A stretch of 64,000 nt of DNA from Adiantum capillus-veneris (taxonomy: Eukaryota > Streptophyta > Polypodiopsida > Polypodiales > Pteridaceae): assembly GCA_014529385.2 (NCBI GenBank), contig CM043959.1, positions 61,829,753 to 61,893,752 of the forward strand, in the 5' to 3' direction. This document shows positions 43,131-53,639 of the stretch, in pieces. The translations under genes and the position numbers were made by a program. A model generated the notes under the pieces. The model searched no databases and was not told where the DNA came from. It saw only the letters and a list, made by a program, of their open reading frames with translations. The stretch's first letter is position 1. Each line of letters opens with the position of its first letter.

Positions 43131-43135
43131 GGCAT

Positions 43136-43275
43136 TGTTGAGAGAAGGAGAGAACACAGAAGTAGAACCCCAAAGTGTGTAGAATACACACATGAGATGA
43201 TGTATATATAGAGGGGACCTGGGTGCCATATATAGAGAAGCCATATATTGAGTAGCTTCACATATAAGCTCAACA
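43136..43275 (-). repeat. 3' LTR of T2
   Basis: 140 bp, TG..CA bounded with 7-bp inverted ends TGTTGAG/CTCAACA. On the minus strand it follows the tract TTTGAGCGGGGC (43276-43287). Confidence 0.92.
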
Positions 43276-43300
43276 GCCCCGCTCAAATAAGGGTCCCTAA

Positions 43301-43345
43301 CTGTGGATGAAAAAACCCTTGGGGGATCAAGGGAAAAACCCACAG
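43301..43345 (-). promoter_or_regulatory. Conserved stem-loop next to the T2 polypurine tract
   Basis: 45 nt with outer stem CTGTGGGT / ATCCACAG, inner stem CCCTT / AAGGG and C-rich loop, at the same distance from the LTR as in T1 (7895-7939). The surrounding ~70 bp (43276-43346) are far more alike between T1 and T2 than the LTRs or interiors. Confidence 0.6.
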
Positions 43346-43974
43346 CTCTATATATATACACCCACCGTTATATTATTTTAATCATTAAATATACAAATGT
43401 TTACAAGGAGCTACATCACTCCTTTTACAATGAATGTTTTATGAGGAGTTACATTACTCCTATCCTATCAAATACAATAATGAATACAAAGGTTCAATAA
43501 AGAGGTATAAAAGCTATCGATTAGCTTGTAATCAAAAGTGTCTTCGTGAATCTGTTGTGTAGCTTGTCATCAATATCGCATCACCAAACATGTCTTCATG
43601 TTGTCATCAATATGGCATCACCAAACATATCTTCATAAATCTTTTATTGTCACCAAGTTTGTCTTTATAAAATCAATTCTTTGATCAATCCTACATAGAT
43701 CATAGACTCCAAAAAGAACATGTCATGAAAATTATTAGCATCGTTAATGAAATAATTATGTTCACAATGCCATAAGAGATGGTTCGCGACGCCACTCTTT
43801 TGACGACATATGGTACATAAAGTATAAACGTAAAAAGTACAAAATGTGTGATTACGTGATACAAATGATATGTGTATATACTACATAAAACAACATTTAT
43901 CAATGTAGTGATCAATGAATACCATCAAAGTATTAACAAAATATCATCATTATATCAATAAAAATGAATAAATG
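43346..43974. other. T2 interior, AT-rich
   Basis: No coding sequence recognised. Contains repeated CATCACCAAACAT-type and GTCATCAATAT-type words that grade into the 43-bp array. Confidence 0.4.
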
Positions 43975-44390
43975 ATCATGGTATCAACGAAAAGCATCAT
44001 GACATCACCGAGAATAATCATTGTATCAACGAAACAACATTATGGCATCACCGAGAATAACCATGGTATCAACGAAACATCATCATGGCATCACCGAGAA
44101 TAACCATGGTATCAACGAAACAACATCATGGTATCACCGAGAATAACCATGGTATCAACAAAACATCATCATGGTATCAACAAAAATCACCATGGAATCA
44201 ACGAAACAACATCATGGCATCACCGAGAATAACCATGGTATCAACGAAACATCATCATGGCATCACCGAGAATAACCATGGTATCAATGAAATATCATCA
44301 TGGCACCACCGAGAATAACCATGGTATCAATGACATATCATCATGGTATCAACGAGAATCACTATGGTATCAATGAGAAATTATCAATAA
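43975..44390. repeat. ~43-bp tandem array in T2
   Basis: About nine units built on CATGGCATCACCGAGAATAA and CCATGGTATCAACGAAACA, with ~43-bp spacing and small variations. The plus-strand frame at 44085-44318 (repeating ITENNHGINK) is a by-product of the array. Confidence 0.9.
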
Positions 44391-44654
44391 AACGACGTAA
44401 ACTATATCTCTAAAATAATAATTATATGAGAATCAATGAACGAGTATATCATATAACAAAAGATCATGTACCAACAGTAGCTCGATAGAATTTGGACGAT
44501 CATGAACGGCTCGACTGAATCGGAACGATGTGTAACTGGCTTCTGCAGCAAAGTTACGTCAGTAACAAATATATGATTGATGAAGAAAAATATAATTGAG
44601 AAGTTTTCAATTATGAGAAAAATCAAAAGCAAAAAGTAAAATTTTGATTTTCAA

Positions 44655-45554
44655 ACATATTCGCAGTCCGAGACGATAACCCAAAATCGGTGCAGAATTT
44701 AGAGAAACTTCCTTCTGCAAAGTTATAGACCACATCGATTCCGGTCTCCCATAGCGGGTAGTTTCTTCTGCAAAGTTGTAGAACACATCGATTTCGGTCT
44801 CCCACGCGGGTAGTTTTTGCAAAATCGTTTTCAATTAGCAAAAAAAAATCAAAAACAAAAAGCGGAAGTTGCTTTTTAGGTATGTACGCAGTCCGCGAAC
44901 GATAACTCAAAATCGGTGCAGAATTTGAAAAAACTTCCTTCTGCAAAGTTGTAGACCACGTCAATTCCGGTCTCTCCAGCGGGTAGTTTCTGCAAAATCG
45001 TTTTCAATTAGCAAAAAAAATCAACAACAAATAGCAAAAGTTTTTTTTCAGATATGTACGCAGTCCGCGAACGATAACTCAAAATCAGTGCAGAATTTGA
45101 AAACACTTCCTTCTGCAAAGTTGTAGACCACATCGATTCCAGTCTCCAAGGCAGGTAGTTTCTGCAAAATCGTTTCCAATTAGCAGAAAAATCAAAAACA
45201 AAAAGCGGAAGTTTCTTTTTAGGTATGTACGCAGTCCGCGAACGATAACTCAAAATCGGTGCAGAATTTGAAAAAACTTCCTTCTGCAAAGTTGTAGACC
45301 ACATCGATTCCGGTCTCTCTCCTGCAGGTAGTTTCTGCAAAATCGTTTCCAATTAGCTGAAAAATCAAAAACAAAACGCGGAAGCTGTTTTTCAGGTATG
45401 TACGCAGTCCGTGAACGATAACTCAAAATCCGTGCAGAATTTGAAGAAACTTCCTTCTGCAAAGTTGTAGACCACATCGATTCCAATCTCATCAACGGGT
45501 AGTTTCTGCAAAATCGATTTTGATCAGGAGAAAAATTGAAAACAAAAACGTACT
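44655..45554. repeat. ~172-bp tandem array in T2 next to the PBS
   Basis: Five units beginning TACGCAGTCCGCGAACGATA (near 44661, 44885, 45057, 45228, 45401), each with TGCAGAATTTGAAAA, CTTCTGCAAAGTTGTAGACC, ATCGATTCCGGTCTC and GGTAGTTTCTGCAAAATCG. The first unit is longer by an internal ~52-bp duplication. The last unit runs into the primer-binding site. The minus-strand frames here (up to 154 codons) are repeat-encoded and not supported as genes. Confidence 0.92.
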
Positions 45555-45566
45555 GCTCTGATACCA
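45555..45566 (-). promoter_or_regulatory. Primer-binding site of T2 (tRNA-iMet)
   Basis: The minus strand reads TGGTATCAGAGC directly next to the LTR at 45567, as in T1. Confidence 0.93.
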
Positions 45567-45706
45567 TGTTGAGAGAAGGAGAGAACATAGAAGTAGAACC
45601 CCAAAGTGTGTAGAATACACACATGAGATGATGTATATATAGAGGGGACCTGGGTGCCATATATAGAGAAGCCATATGTTGAGTAACTTCACATATAAGC
45701 TCAACA
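45567..45706 (-). repeat. 5' LTR of T2
   Basis: 140 bp, 137 of 140 positions the same as 43136-43275. It has the same TG..CA ends and is followed by GACAT. Confidence 0.92.
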
Positions 45707-45711
45707 GACAT

Positions 45712-46783
45712 CAAGTGAGGGCTTCCATAATTCGCTTAGATCTCCTCTAAGCATTCTTTTGGTTGTGAAACTCTCCATCAGCCTCTCTAGCCAAGCGGCC
45801 TTCTGGGATTTAGTCTCTTTTGTTGGAATCTGAATGGTAGCTTTCTTTCCTTTCTTTGGCTGAGGTGGCTCTTCTTCTACTATCTCTAACCTTCTTTTCA
45901 GTGTGGTGGTCACCCTGGGAGCTGTAGGTTTCTCCTCTTCCTTGTCTTCTGTCATCTTCAACCACTCATTCTGTGATGGAGGAAGAGCCCACTGGCCTTT
46001 AGCATTTAGAGCTTCATATATTACCTTGGTTAGCATCTCCCCTGCTCCAATATATGTGGGATTCCTTGTTCCCATCCCCACAATGTGGTACTGCAGGTAT
46101 GCCGCATAATCTATCTCTCCTGGGCTGCTTGTCTTGATTGCCCATGTGAATGTTGTTCCAATTTCTGCAGGTGGCACAATGTACTTTTGAGGCCTCTTGG
46201 TGCAGATATGGAAATATTGGTTGTATAGTTGGCACATGGTTGCCACCATTGGATCCGCAATATCCTCAAAGGTGTAGTTCTTCTTGGTTTCCTTGTATAC
46301 CTTCACCTCTTCTTGCCTCTTGTTGACACTGTCTCCTGCATTAGAGAGGTTCAAGGCACTTGCAACCAGCTTTGGCGTGATCACAATCATTCTGTTCTTT
46401 CCTTGGAGATCTCTCACCTTGGCTATGCCATTCTCCTTTATTGTTGTGACAAATTCCCAGACTCTCTGAATGTCAATTCCTCCTAGCAAAGCCTCAAAAT
46501 CAATTGTGTAAGTCTAACTTTTCCAAGATAGACACTATCTTTGGCATTCTGTGAACTCATTGAGTTCCTCTGGTATCATTGGCAGCTCTATGGCATTGCC
46601 CTCTGGGTCTTTGAAAATGCCTTGGTATATTCTAAGGTCGTTTGCTTCAAGTAAGTTGCTTTGTAACCAAGTGGTAGTGGGATCTATGGTTCCTGTTTTT
46701 GGTATTATAAATGACTCCACTTCCCCCAAGTAATCCTTGCTGGTCATTCTTTTCTTCTTTGCTGGCGACTTAGCGGCTGCCAT
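45712..46783 (-). pseudogene. ORF3 of B, N-terminal part
   Basis: Starts MAAAKSPAKKKRMTSKDYL at 46783 (same start as A), runs to PEELNEFTECQR, then a frameshift near 46520, then the open frame 46489-45701: LGGIDIQRVWEFVTTIKENG, VITPKLVASALNLSNAGDSV, DPMVATMCQLYNQYFHICTKRP, IVPPAEIGTTFTWAIKTSS and a basic KKGKKATIQIPTKE segment. This middle block, lost in A by deletion, resembles the globular domain seen in ORF1-type proteins of plant Gypsy elements, an assignment made only by general pattern. T2 splits the ORF after LWKPSLD. Confidence 0.65.
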
Positions 46784-46856
46784 GGATCCTGTTGCACTAA
46801 GTAGTCCAAAGTTAGAGTTTTCTTATAGATTAGCTGATAAACTGAGTTATAACTAT

Positions 46857-47159
46857 TCAATTAACTTGAAAATTGAAATATGAGCTCAAGAGGGACCAAG
46901 GATGCCCTGCATTGCCCTCTGGGTCTTTGAACATGCCTTGGTATATTTTGAGGTCGTTTGCTTCAAGTAAGTTGCTTTGTAACCAAGTGGTAGTGGGATC
47001 TATGGTTCCTGTTTTTGGTATTATAAATGACTCCACTTCATCCAAGTAATCCTTGCTGGTCATTCTTTTCTTCTTTGCTGGCGACTTAGCGGCTGCCATG
47101 GATCCTGTTGCACTTAGTAGTCCAAAGTTAGCATTTTCTTATAGATTAGCTGATAAACC
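46857..47159 (-). repeat. Tandem duplication of the ORF3 start in B
   Basis: 46857-47099 repeats the first ~80 codons of ORF3 (MAAAKSPAKKKRMTSKDYLD..DPEGNA) and its upstream flank, offset by about 316 bp from 46535-46783. The junction at about 46907 joins flank sequence (..GGATGCCCTG) to the mid-ORF (CATTGCCCTC). It is absent from A. Confidence 0.85.
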
Positions 47160-48140
47160 GAGTTTTAACTATCCAATTAACTTGAAAATTGAAACATGAG
47201 CTCAAGAGGGACCAAGGATGCCCTGGAAGTGAAAACGGTAGGATGTATTCTTCAAAATAATCCTAAAAATATCCTACGCGTATAAGGATGTATTTTTCAT
47301 TACAATGACTTGAAACCTAACATGATGATAGCTTATGACCTATACATCACTGCTATGTGCTTGGATTTTGATTAAGTCACCAAAAAGTGCAGTTTTGGGC
47401 TATTTTAGGCTTTTGGTATACAAATGAGTAGGATGTCCTGTAATGATGAGCAAATGTTATCCAAATGACTTGAAACTTGACATGTAGGCATCTTGTAGCA
47501 TGTTGATCACATTCATGATGTCAAACTTTGTTCAATAGGTCAATATCACCCTGGAGACATACTATGCGTAGGATGTGGTTTTGCTCAGAAATGCATGAAA
47601 CTTGTCAGTGTGATAGGTCATAGCCTGTGGATCATCACCATGATCTTAGATTTGAATTTGGATAAGTTTTGAGGGTAGGAATACCATTTTTGGTGCTTGA
47701 GAGTCTGAAAAGTCCAACTATGGAGCTATGAGGCCAAAAAGTGATCTGTTTGGCTTGAAATTTGGTGGGTAGGCTTGTATGAATGTGATAAAGATGTATG
47801 AAGTTAAAAAAATCCACATGGAAGTCATTTCAAGCTTGGAGACATACTATGCGTAGGATGTTTTTCTCATGATTTTGAAGATGTGACCTCATAGTTAGCT
47901 TTGACATGTTATGAAGAGTGTGTGGTTCAAGTTTCACTTGATTTGGATCATTTCTGATAGGTCTATGACCATTTCTTGCCTCTATGCTCTGACTTTGCGT
48001 TTTTTGATGCATAAGAGGTCAAACTTGGTCCAAATGGAGTGAAACTTGAGGGATAAGATATAAATGACATGTAGAGGCTGTGTGTATGGTTGAATGATGA
48101 TTTGGGTGCCCAAAAGTGGCCTTGAGACATCCTACGCATT
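47160..48140. repeat. ~285-bp degenerate repeats with 24-bp palindrome (element B, 3' region)
   Basis: Equivalent to A 23400-24425. Palindromes at 47269-47292 (degraded), 47555-47578 and 47840-47863, and a half-site at 48125-48138; spacing 286, 285 and 285 bp. B is truncated just after the last half-site relative to A. Confidence 0.8.
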
Positions 48141-48896
48141 TCCGCGAAGAAATTTCTTGATGATGACCAACATAGCTTCATGAACCCTTGGGGAACCTTG
48201 ACATTGCTTCTTGTTGGCTTTGGCTTCTGCTGAGCTTCGTTTGGCGATTTGTCGCTCTAGAAGCACCCATGATTGCGTTTGCATGACCCCAATGATTTGT
48301 AGTGGTCTACCACCGTAGGACTTGGTTGTTGAAGGCTTTGCTAAGCCGATTGTGAAGTTTGGTGGCAAACGAACATCTCGCTTGGCTGTGAGAGCCAAGT
48401 GATGCTTTGCGTTTCAGATGCCGTTTCTGAAGCTTAGGCCTGCTTTGGGTCGCCTTATGGCCATGTGGCCTATGTAGCCTTGTAGAGCTCATCGAGAAGC
48501 TACTACCCATACGTTTTGGTGTCATTTGTGCCACTTTTGCCGGCTTTTCCTCTTTGTGGCCTCTTGTAGGGCTTGAGGTGCTACGGTTTTCTCCGTTGCT
48601 TTCTTGCCTTCTTTGGGCATCTGAGATTGGTCTCCATGGCTAGGGTAAACCCCCTATGAAGTCTTGTTGGTATTGGGTTAGCCGTTAGGTGGCTACCTAT
48701 GCTCACAGGTCTCTACCCTGGAAACCCCGTTGTAGTTCTATGCTATTCTTGGCGACAAAACATCAAATATACACGAAGAGCATAAGGTGTTGAGCCTACC
48801 TCTCATATCTGGTGGCTGTCGGGTGCCTGTGCGCGGTGTATCAACTCTGCTGGAAGTCCTGTGTGCTCTAGGTGGCTAGAGCTCTCTCTCACAACA
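48141..48896. other. Long non-coding region of element B, part 1
   Basis: Collinear with A 24560-25323. No conserved coding frame. It ends at the hAT insertion. Confidence 0.5.
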
Positions 48897-49139
48897 ACTA
48901 AAATCAGGGATTTAATATTAACGTAATTACCACAAAATTTGTGTGATCACAAGGTCTTGTTGACATATTTACATAATCACAATTAACATGATCACAAACA
49001 AGCCGGTTCAGAGCAACCTGGAAACCCACAAAAAGCCCACCGAGCTTTTGCGTTTTCCCGAAGGGCCCTCCGGGAAAACGTTGAGTCCTGGGGGGCTGCA
49101 ACTCAATATCATAGAGGGCCCAAATCGGGCACGTTCAGT

Positions 49140-49275
49140 GTTTTCTGTTGAGACAGACACACACCCACACACACACACACACATATAGAGAGAGAGAGAG
49201 AGAGATGAACATCTTTGTAGGTACGTCAAGAGGAGAGAGGGGGTCGTGAGAGAGAGAGAGACAGAGAGAGAGAGA
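49140..49275. repeat. CA and GA simple repeats in the hAT element
   Basis: A CA run at about 49153-49182 followed by broken GA runs to 49275. They lie next to the GC-rich subterminal region, as in the related fragment at 3580-3955. Confidence 0.85.
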
Positions 49276-49785
49276 TCAATGACTATCCTCATTGTGGAGC
49301 TACGTAGTGTTGCCACAATTATAATGACTACTTGCTCGCAAAAAACAGACATCATTTGATACACCTACAACCACAAATAGCTCGTAGATGCATTAGCACA
49401 TGTGCTCCAATTTGCAAGGAATGCTTGGCATTGTTATGTAGCTCTCTCCGAGCCAATTGTGATGGTGCAGTTGAATCTCCAATGCAACAAGAAGGAAAGA
49501 AGTAACGTTACGATGAAGTGCCATTGCACCCTGGCTTCTACAAGTAGAATAACTACTCATTATAAATGATGTTTTTAACCATAATCCGCATCATATCATA
49601 ACTATCAAAAAATAAGACTTTGATATGGGAAATTGAGTTATGTCGTGCTGTTGACCCATGGGTCAACAGTCCCCCCCTCCGAATTCATGTCCTCTCTGAC
49701 ATCACCTCATTGTCAATGTCGGTGCGGTCTTTGTTGTTGTTTTTCTTTCTTGTGATTTATGTCCTTCATATCCATCTATTGTTGT

Positions 49786-50001
49786 CATTATAGGGCTATT
49801 GATAGATCTAAATTCAAAAAGAACCCAATCTCGTTCAGCTTGACTCTTATCATCGTGGATAGATAAAGCTGCAAATTCATCCATTGGAAGTTGTTTAGTA
49901 ACTTGATCACAACCTCTTTTTGTTTCCATAAATATGATCACTTTACTTCCATCCATCATTCGATTTAGTAAATCTGGCAACTTTGAGTATTTCTCATTCT
50001 G
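49786..50001 (-). pseudogene. Captured DEAD-box RNA helicase fragment
   Basis: 72 codons on the minus strand: EKYSKLPDLLNRMMDGSKV, IIFMETKRGCDQVTKQL, ALSIHDDKSQAERDWVLFEF and ..SPIM. These match the first half of the C-terminal RecA domain of plant p68/DBP2-like helicases (motif IV IIF..TK+GCDQ, motif IVa ALSIHGDKSQ.ERD). Similarity ends before the ..TDVAARGLD motif. G to D in IHGDK is a likely decay change. The fragment lacks all ATP-binding motifs and cannot be a working helicase. Confidence 0.85.
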
Positions 50002-50091
50002 AAGTGAATGATGGATGGAAGTAAAGTGATCATATTTATGAAAACAAAAAGAGGTTGTGATCAAGTTACTAAACAACTTCAAATGGATGAA
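49876..50091. repeat. 85-bp inverted repeat of the helicase fragment (hairpin)
   Basis: Arms 49876-49960 and 50007-50091 are complementary at 83 of 85 positions, separated by a 46-nt spacer that is itself helicase coding sequence. The left arm encodes MMDGSKVIIFMETKRGCDQV.. and the right arm is its inverted copy. A transcript from either strand would fold into a long near-perfect stem. Confidence 0.95.
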
Positions 50092-50311
50092 ATACAATCG
50101 TTTTGATTTAAGATTCAAAACCCATGTTTGCTAGGGGCTTTTTAATTCTTTGCCTTCTTCGTATCACTGGTGCCGACATTTTTCTCCATTGCTTTCAATT
50201 TTAATACTGCAGACATAAGAACTAGATGTTCAGTTAAAATAAATAAATAAACTTTTCAATATTTAAAAAAAAAATCACTAAGAAAGCAATCAAATCTACA
50301 CAATATGAGAT

Positions 50312-50425
50312 TTGCAATGCACTCTAGTCAATTCCACATATGTTCTGAGAGAACATACACATTGCAATGCACTCTAGTCAGTTCCACATATGTTCTGAGA
50401 GAACATACACATTGCAATGCACTCT
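50312..50425. repeat. 50-bp tandem repeat in the hAT element
   Basis: About 2.3 units of TTGCAATGCACTCTAGTCA.. at 50312, 50362 and 50412. Each full unit includes the palindrome TGTTCTGAGAGAACA. No function known. Confidence 0.9.
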
Positions 50426-51490
50426 CTACATGGCATTATGGAAACAAAAATAATATGAAATTGTCAATGCAATTATAAATATAATGATTCCTTATATATC
50501 CTCTGCCATCTGAAAAAAATAAGACACAACTATTTTCACATGCTACAAAGAATCATCAACATTTACATTGAAATGATGATAATTATTTGCGAAACACACA
50601 TGAAAGAAATAATGTCGATGATTGACCATCTCATGCACTAACAATCTTTTAAATATAATACATAATTCACTCCCTATATAAACCAATACATAAAACAAGG
50701 CAATGAAATATTCAATACAATTACACAATTGAGGACTACTTGTACCCAATCAAGGATTGTAGCCCCCTTATGCATCCAATTCAACATATAAAAGCTAATT
50801 TCACCCAATTAAGGATTATAGCTCTCATATTGTGCAGTGGAAATGTATATCAATTCAAATCTATGATGGTGAAAAATGCATGACTTCAAGGATCTTTGTA
50901 TACCCAGTATACTAGTACAAGGCATCCGACCCTTGACTATCAACTCCTTGTTTAAATATGCTCATCTTCTAAAACCAACTACATCCCTTTTATGGACCAA
51001 TGGCTTCGTCACAATGAGCATGACTCTCCAAATTATCAATTGTTTTTCTTTAGTACCTTTATGTTCGGTGAAGGATTTAAATATTTTTAAAGGTGGTTAC
51101 CGAATTAAGAATCACGTTTGGCCCAAGAAAAGGACCTGTGACTCTGTAACCTTAGGTCAATTCACAAGGAGATGACTATACCTGGCGCTTGGATATACTC
51201 CCCAGGGATTTGCCTAGTTAAAATGCCAAAGTAAGAAGAGGTTTACTATAAACAGTCTAGCCTGCCAGACTTTCCCATTATCCCGGCGGGCCTGCCGGTA
51301 AAACTCTACAGCCCGCCGGCGGGCCACGTCGGGAAAATGAAAAAGCCCGACGGGCCTACCGGCTCTATTGGTTTTTGCAGGTCACCATCAAGATCACATT
51401 AACAATTAACGTGATCACGTGATTTTTGTGTGTAAATACTAGAGTTATTAACGTAATCACACGATCATGATTATGTCATTGAAATCCCTG

Positions 51491-52299
51491 ACTGAAATCG
51501 TAGAAATGAGCTCTAAATGGAGTGAAAAAATCCTATAATGGGGGTCCCCGAACCATTTTTCATGAAATTTGACATGTGCTCCTAACTGTTCACGAAACAA
51601 GCGTTTGACTCAAAAAGTTTCCCATTTGGACTCCGTTTGCCTAGTTTGTGAAAATTTTGAGGATTTGGTCAAAATCTGGCCACAACACGCCTCCCGCTTC
51701 ATTCTCATAATTGCACCCACACTGTACCCTAGGTTGTCTTATAGTCACTGATCATCCCTATATTTTTTTTTTCATTAAGTTTGCCTTTCACCTTCTTTTT
51801 ATATTTTTAAAGTTTTTATGCCAATAATTAGTAAAATTAAAAGAAAAATAGCAAAGTCAACCCGAAAGAACCCCCAAAATCAAAATAAATAAAAAACTTC
51901 ACCCTGACACACTATGTACACTCACATGTAATTTTTATGGCCGGATTTCTCCATTTTACCAATATTTTGTTCGAAAAATGGCTATTTTTATATATATACA
52001 GACACCTATAGGCCTCAATTTGGCGTTTGGCCTCATATATCTGTAGATTAATGCTGTATAAGGGTGTATATACTTAGGTTAGTCTATAAAATTTCACAAT
52101 CAAACGTAAGCCCATCAAAAATAGTCAAAACATGCCCTTTTTGCTTCTTTTTACGGTCATCCGTTTCGCATTGAGAATGCCTCTCCCCCTCGTAATCGGA
52201 GCCCTCCGAGAGGACAAGGTATCACCTCGGGGTATGTGCAGTGCATCGATAAGATTGTGCTAATGTGCATCCTTGTAATTTGGCCCTACTTGATGCATA
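51491..52299. other. Long non-coding region of element B, part 2
   Basis: Continues A-equivalent 25324-26140 with many small differences. No gene. Confidence 0.5.
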
Positions 52300-53090
52300 C
52301 TCAGTCAATGCATGGTAAAATTAATGTGGTGCGAGAGGATGGAATACGCAAGATGCTTATTGGCATTCGACGTCGAGGTTTCCTGTTTGTTCCTGGTTTG
52401 GTTGGCAGATTCTCTTTGCAATTAAAATTTGTAGTTCTGCTGCTCGTTGTCTGATCGTCTTCTTTGAGAAAGTAGCTTGGTTTGCCGCTACTGTAGATAT
52501 GGCCGTTGTGGTCTCTGTGGATGGGAATGTCATGTCCCATGTGGCGATAATCTTTTTCTCTTTTGATTGACATTTTAGCTTTGATTTGGAGGCGTTTGTA
52601 TGTTTATGGCCTCTTTTTTCATCGTTATTGCTGTTCTTTTGATCGGCACCGACATAGATTGGTTTGCCGATGTCGGATTTAGTGATTGTCTGGCTGCTGG
52701 TGTTGCTTGTACTGAAGAGAGTTCCTGTAGCGTCTCTTTGGGGATCCAAATGCGTGTCTCATGTAGTTGGAGATTGAATATGTTTTTCGGTATCCATATC
52801 TGTTTTATGACCCTGTTCGGTGATTGTTTAACATTGTTTTTTGGAGGTCTTTGCTATTGCATTGTGGTTTGTAGGCTCGTTCACTTCCATCCTTCCGTAC
52901 CCATACATGTTGTTTGCGTATTGCTGACCTTGATCTATTCATAATCGCCTGCGGTGTCTCATTTTTTGATTGAATATGGTGGGCGGTTTCTTGGTTACGT
53001 GGCACCCATCTTTTTTTCTCTTTATCAAGTGATTGTGGCACCATTATCTGGTTCTTCCGGGTTGTCTGAGCAAATGCTACCACCTGGTGT
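52300..53090 (-). pseudogene. W-motif region of element B
   Basis: Homologous to A 26142-26760. Frames 53083-52805 and 52749-52357 give KRWVPRNQE and QHVWVRKDGSERAYKPQ; neighbouring frames give KQIWIPKN, TRIWIPKE and MSVPIK (W lost). A ~120-bp segment at about 52440-52565 (minus-strand frames with SPHGT.) is extra relative to A. Frames are broken. Confidence 0.45.
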
Positions 53091-53099
53091 TGTTGTGCT

Positions 53100-53635
53100 T
53101 GTTAAATTTTGATCGTATTCAAACTCCAATCTATCTGCAAATTATTCTCTTTCTGCCATGGTTGTCTCAACAACATTGGATGTAGTGTGCTCGCATCCTC
53201 AACCACATAAAACTTGTGGGGATAAACATATTGATGTATTTGTACATGCAATATCATCCAAACCAACATGCTTAATGAACATGATCTACTGCTTTTCAAC
53301 GCTTGTTGAGTAGGATGGAGTTGTTCTTCAAGCTTAAGCTATTTATATAATTTTCAAGAAATTAGATTTTCTTGAGCTCCAGAATCAAGCAATGCCATCG
53401 AGTCAACTTGGTTGCTACCCACTTTAACTGCAATTATTGGATCCACTGTGTCTTCATTAAAATTCGTTAATCAAATAGCATTTATTCACAACGGTGATCC
53501 AATTTGTTGTTGTTGTCGTAGAAACCTTCTTTTTGCAATGCGTTCTTTTGCTTCTGCTTGTACTTCTTCTCTTACGCTCTATTTCTCTTTTGTCCGTTGT
53601 TTTTCATGATGGATTTGTTGAAGAATATTTTGTGT
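53100..53635 (-). pseudogene. Second retropepsin-like domain of element B
   Basis: Homologous to A 26761-27305, with the active-site loop intact: SNQVDSMALLDSGAQENLIS (D-S-G at 53378-53386), then FYVVEDASTLHPMLLRQPW..NNLQIDWSLNTIKI. The integrase-proximal stop seen in A is a sense codon here (TQNILQQIHHEKQ). The TGA at 53486-53488, a TAG and a TAA are shared with A. This copy best shows that a true aspartic-protease domain follows integrase in this family. Confidence 0.7.
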
Positions 53636-53639
53636 TAGT

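Larger units (their letters stand above)
43136..45706 (-). mobile_element. Non-autonomous short-LTR retroelement T2
   Basis: 2571 bp. Two 140-bp LTRs (43136-43275, 45567-45706; TGTTGAGA...GCTCAACA) differ at 3 positions, all transitions. tRNA-iMet PBS at 45555-45566. Target duplication GGCAT (43131-43135) / GACAT (45707-45711), placed within ORF3 of element B; the uninterrupted site is seen in A near 22475. The interior is non-coding and made largely of two tandem arrays. The LTR-adjacent block with stem-loop and purine tract matches T1. Confidence 0.9.
48905..51490. mobile_element. hAT-type element with captured helicase exon
   Basis: 2586 bp. Ends CAGGGATTT.. and ..AAATCCCTG, flanked by 8-bp duplications ACTAAAAT (48897-48904) and ACTGAAAT (51491-51498); element A shows the empty site AGTGAAAT (25324-25331). 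CAGGG termini and 8-bp duplications are hAT hallmarks. Both ends have GC-rich subterminal blocks of GGCCC/CCCGNCGGG type (49040-49110; 51270-51365). It carries no transposase; inside are GA/CA simple repeats, a DEAD-box helicase fragment with an inverted duplicate, and a 50-bp tandem repeat. Confidence 0.85.

Noticed and set aside
43975-44390. Regular short repeats that could be mistaken for a CRISPR array
   Set aside because: The units abut without unique spacers of constant length, the genome is eukaryotic, and the array lies inside a retroelement with LTRs and PBS.
44602-45714. Minus-strand frames of 110-154 codons with repeated WSTTLQKEV..SNSAPILSYRS
   Set aside because: They follow the 172-bp DNA repeat; frame is kept only by chance unit lengths and stops interrupt. 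There is no support as protein over DNA conservation.
49650-49670. Palindrome TTGACCCATGGGTCAA as a regulatory operator
   Set aside because: Perfect but single, with no second copy or nearby gene; chance cannot be excluded.
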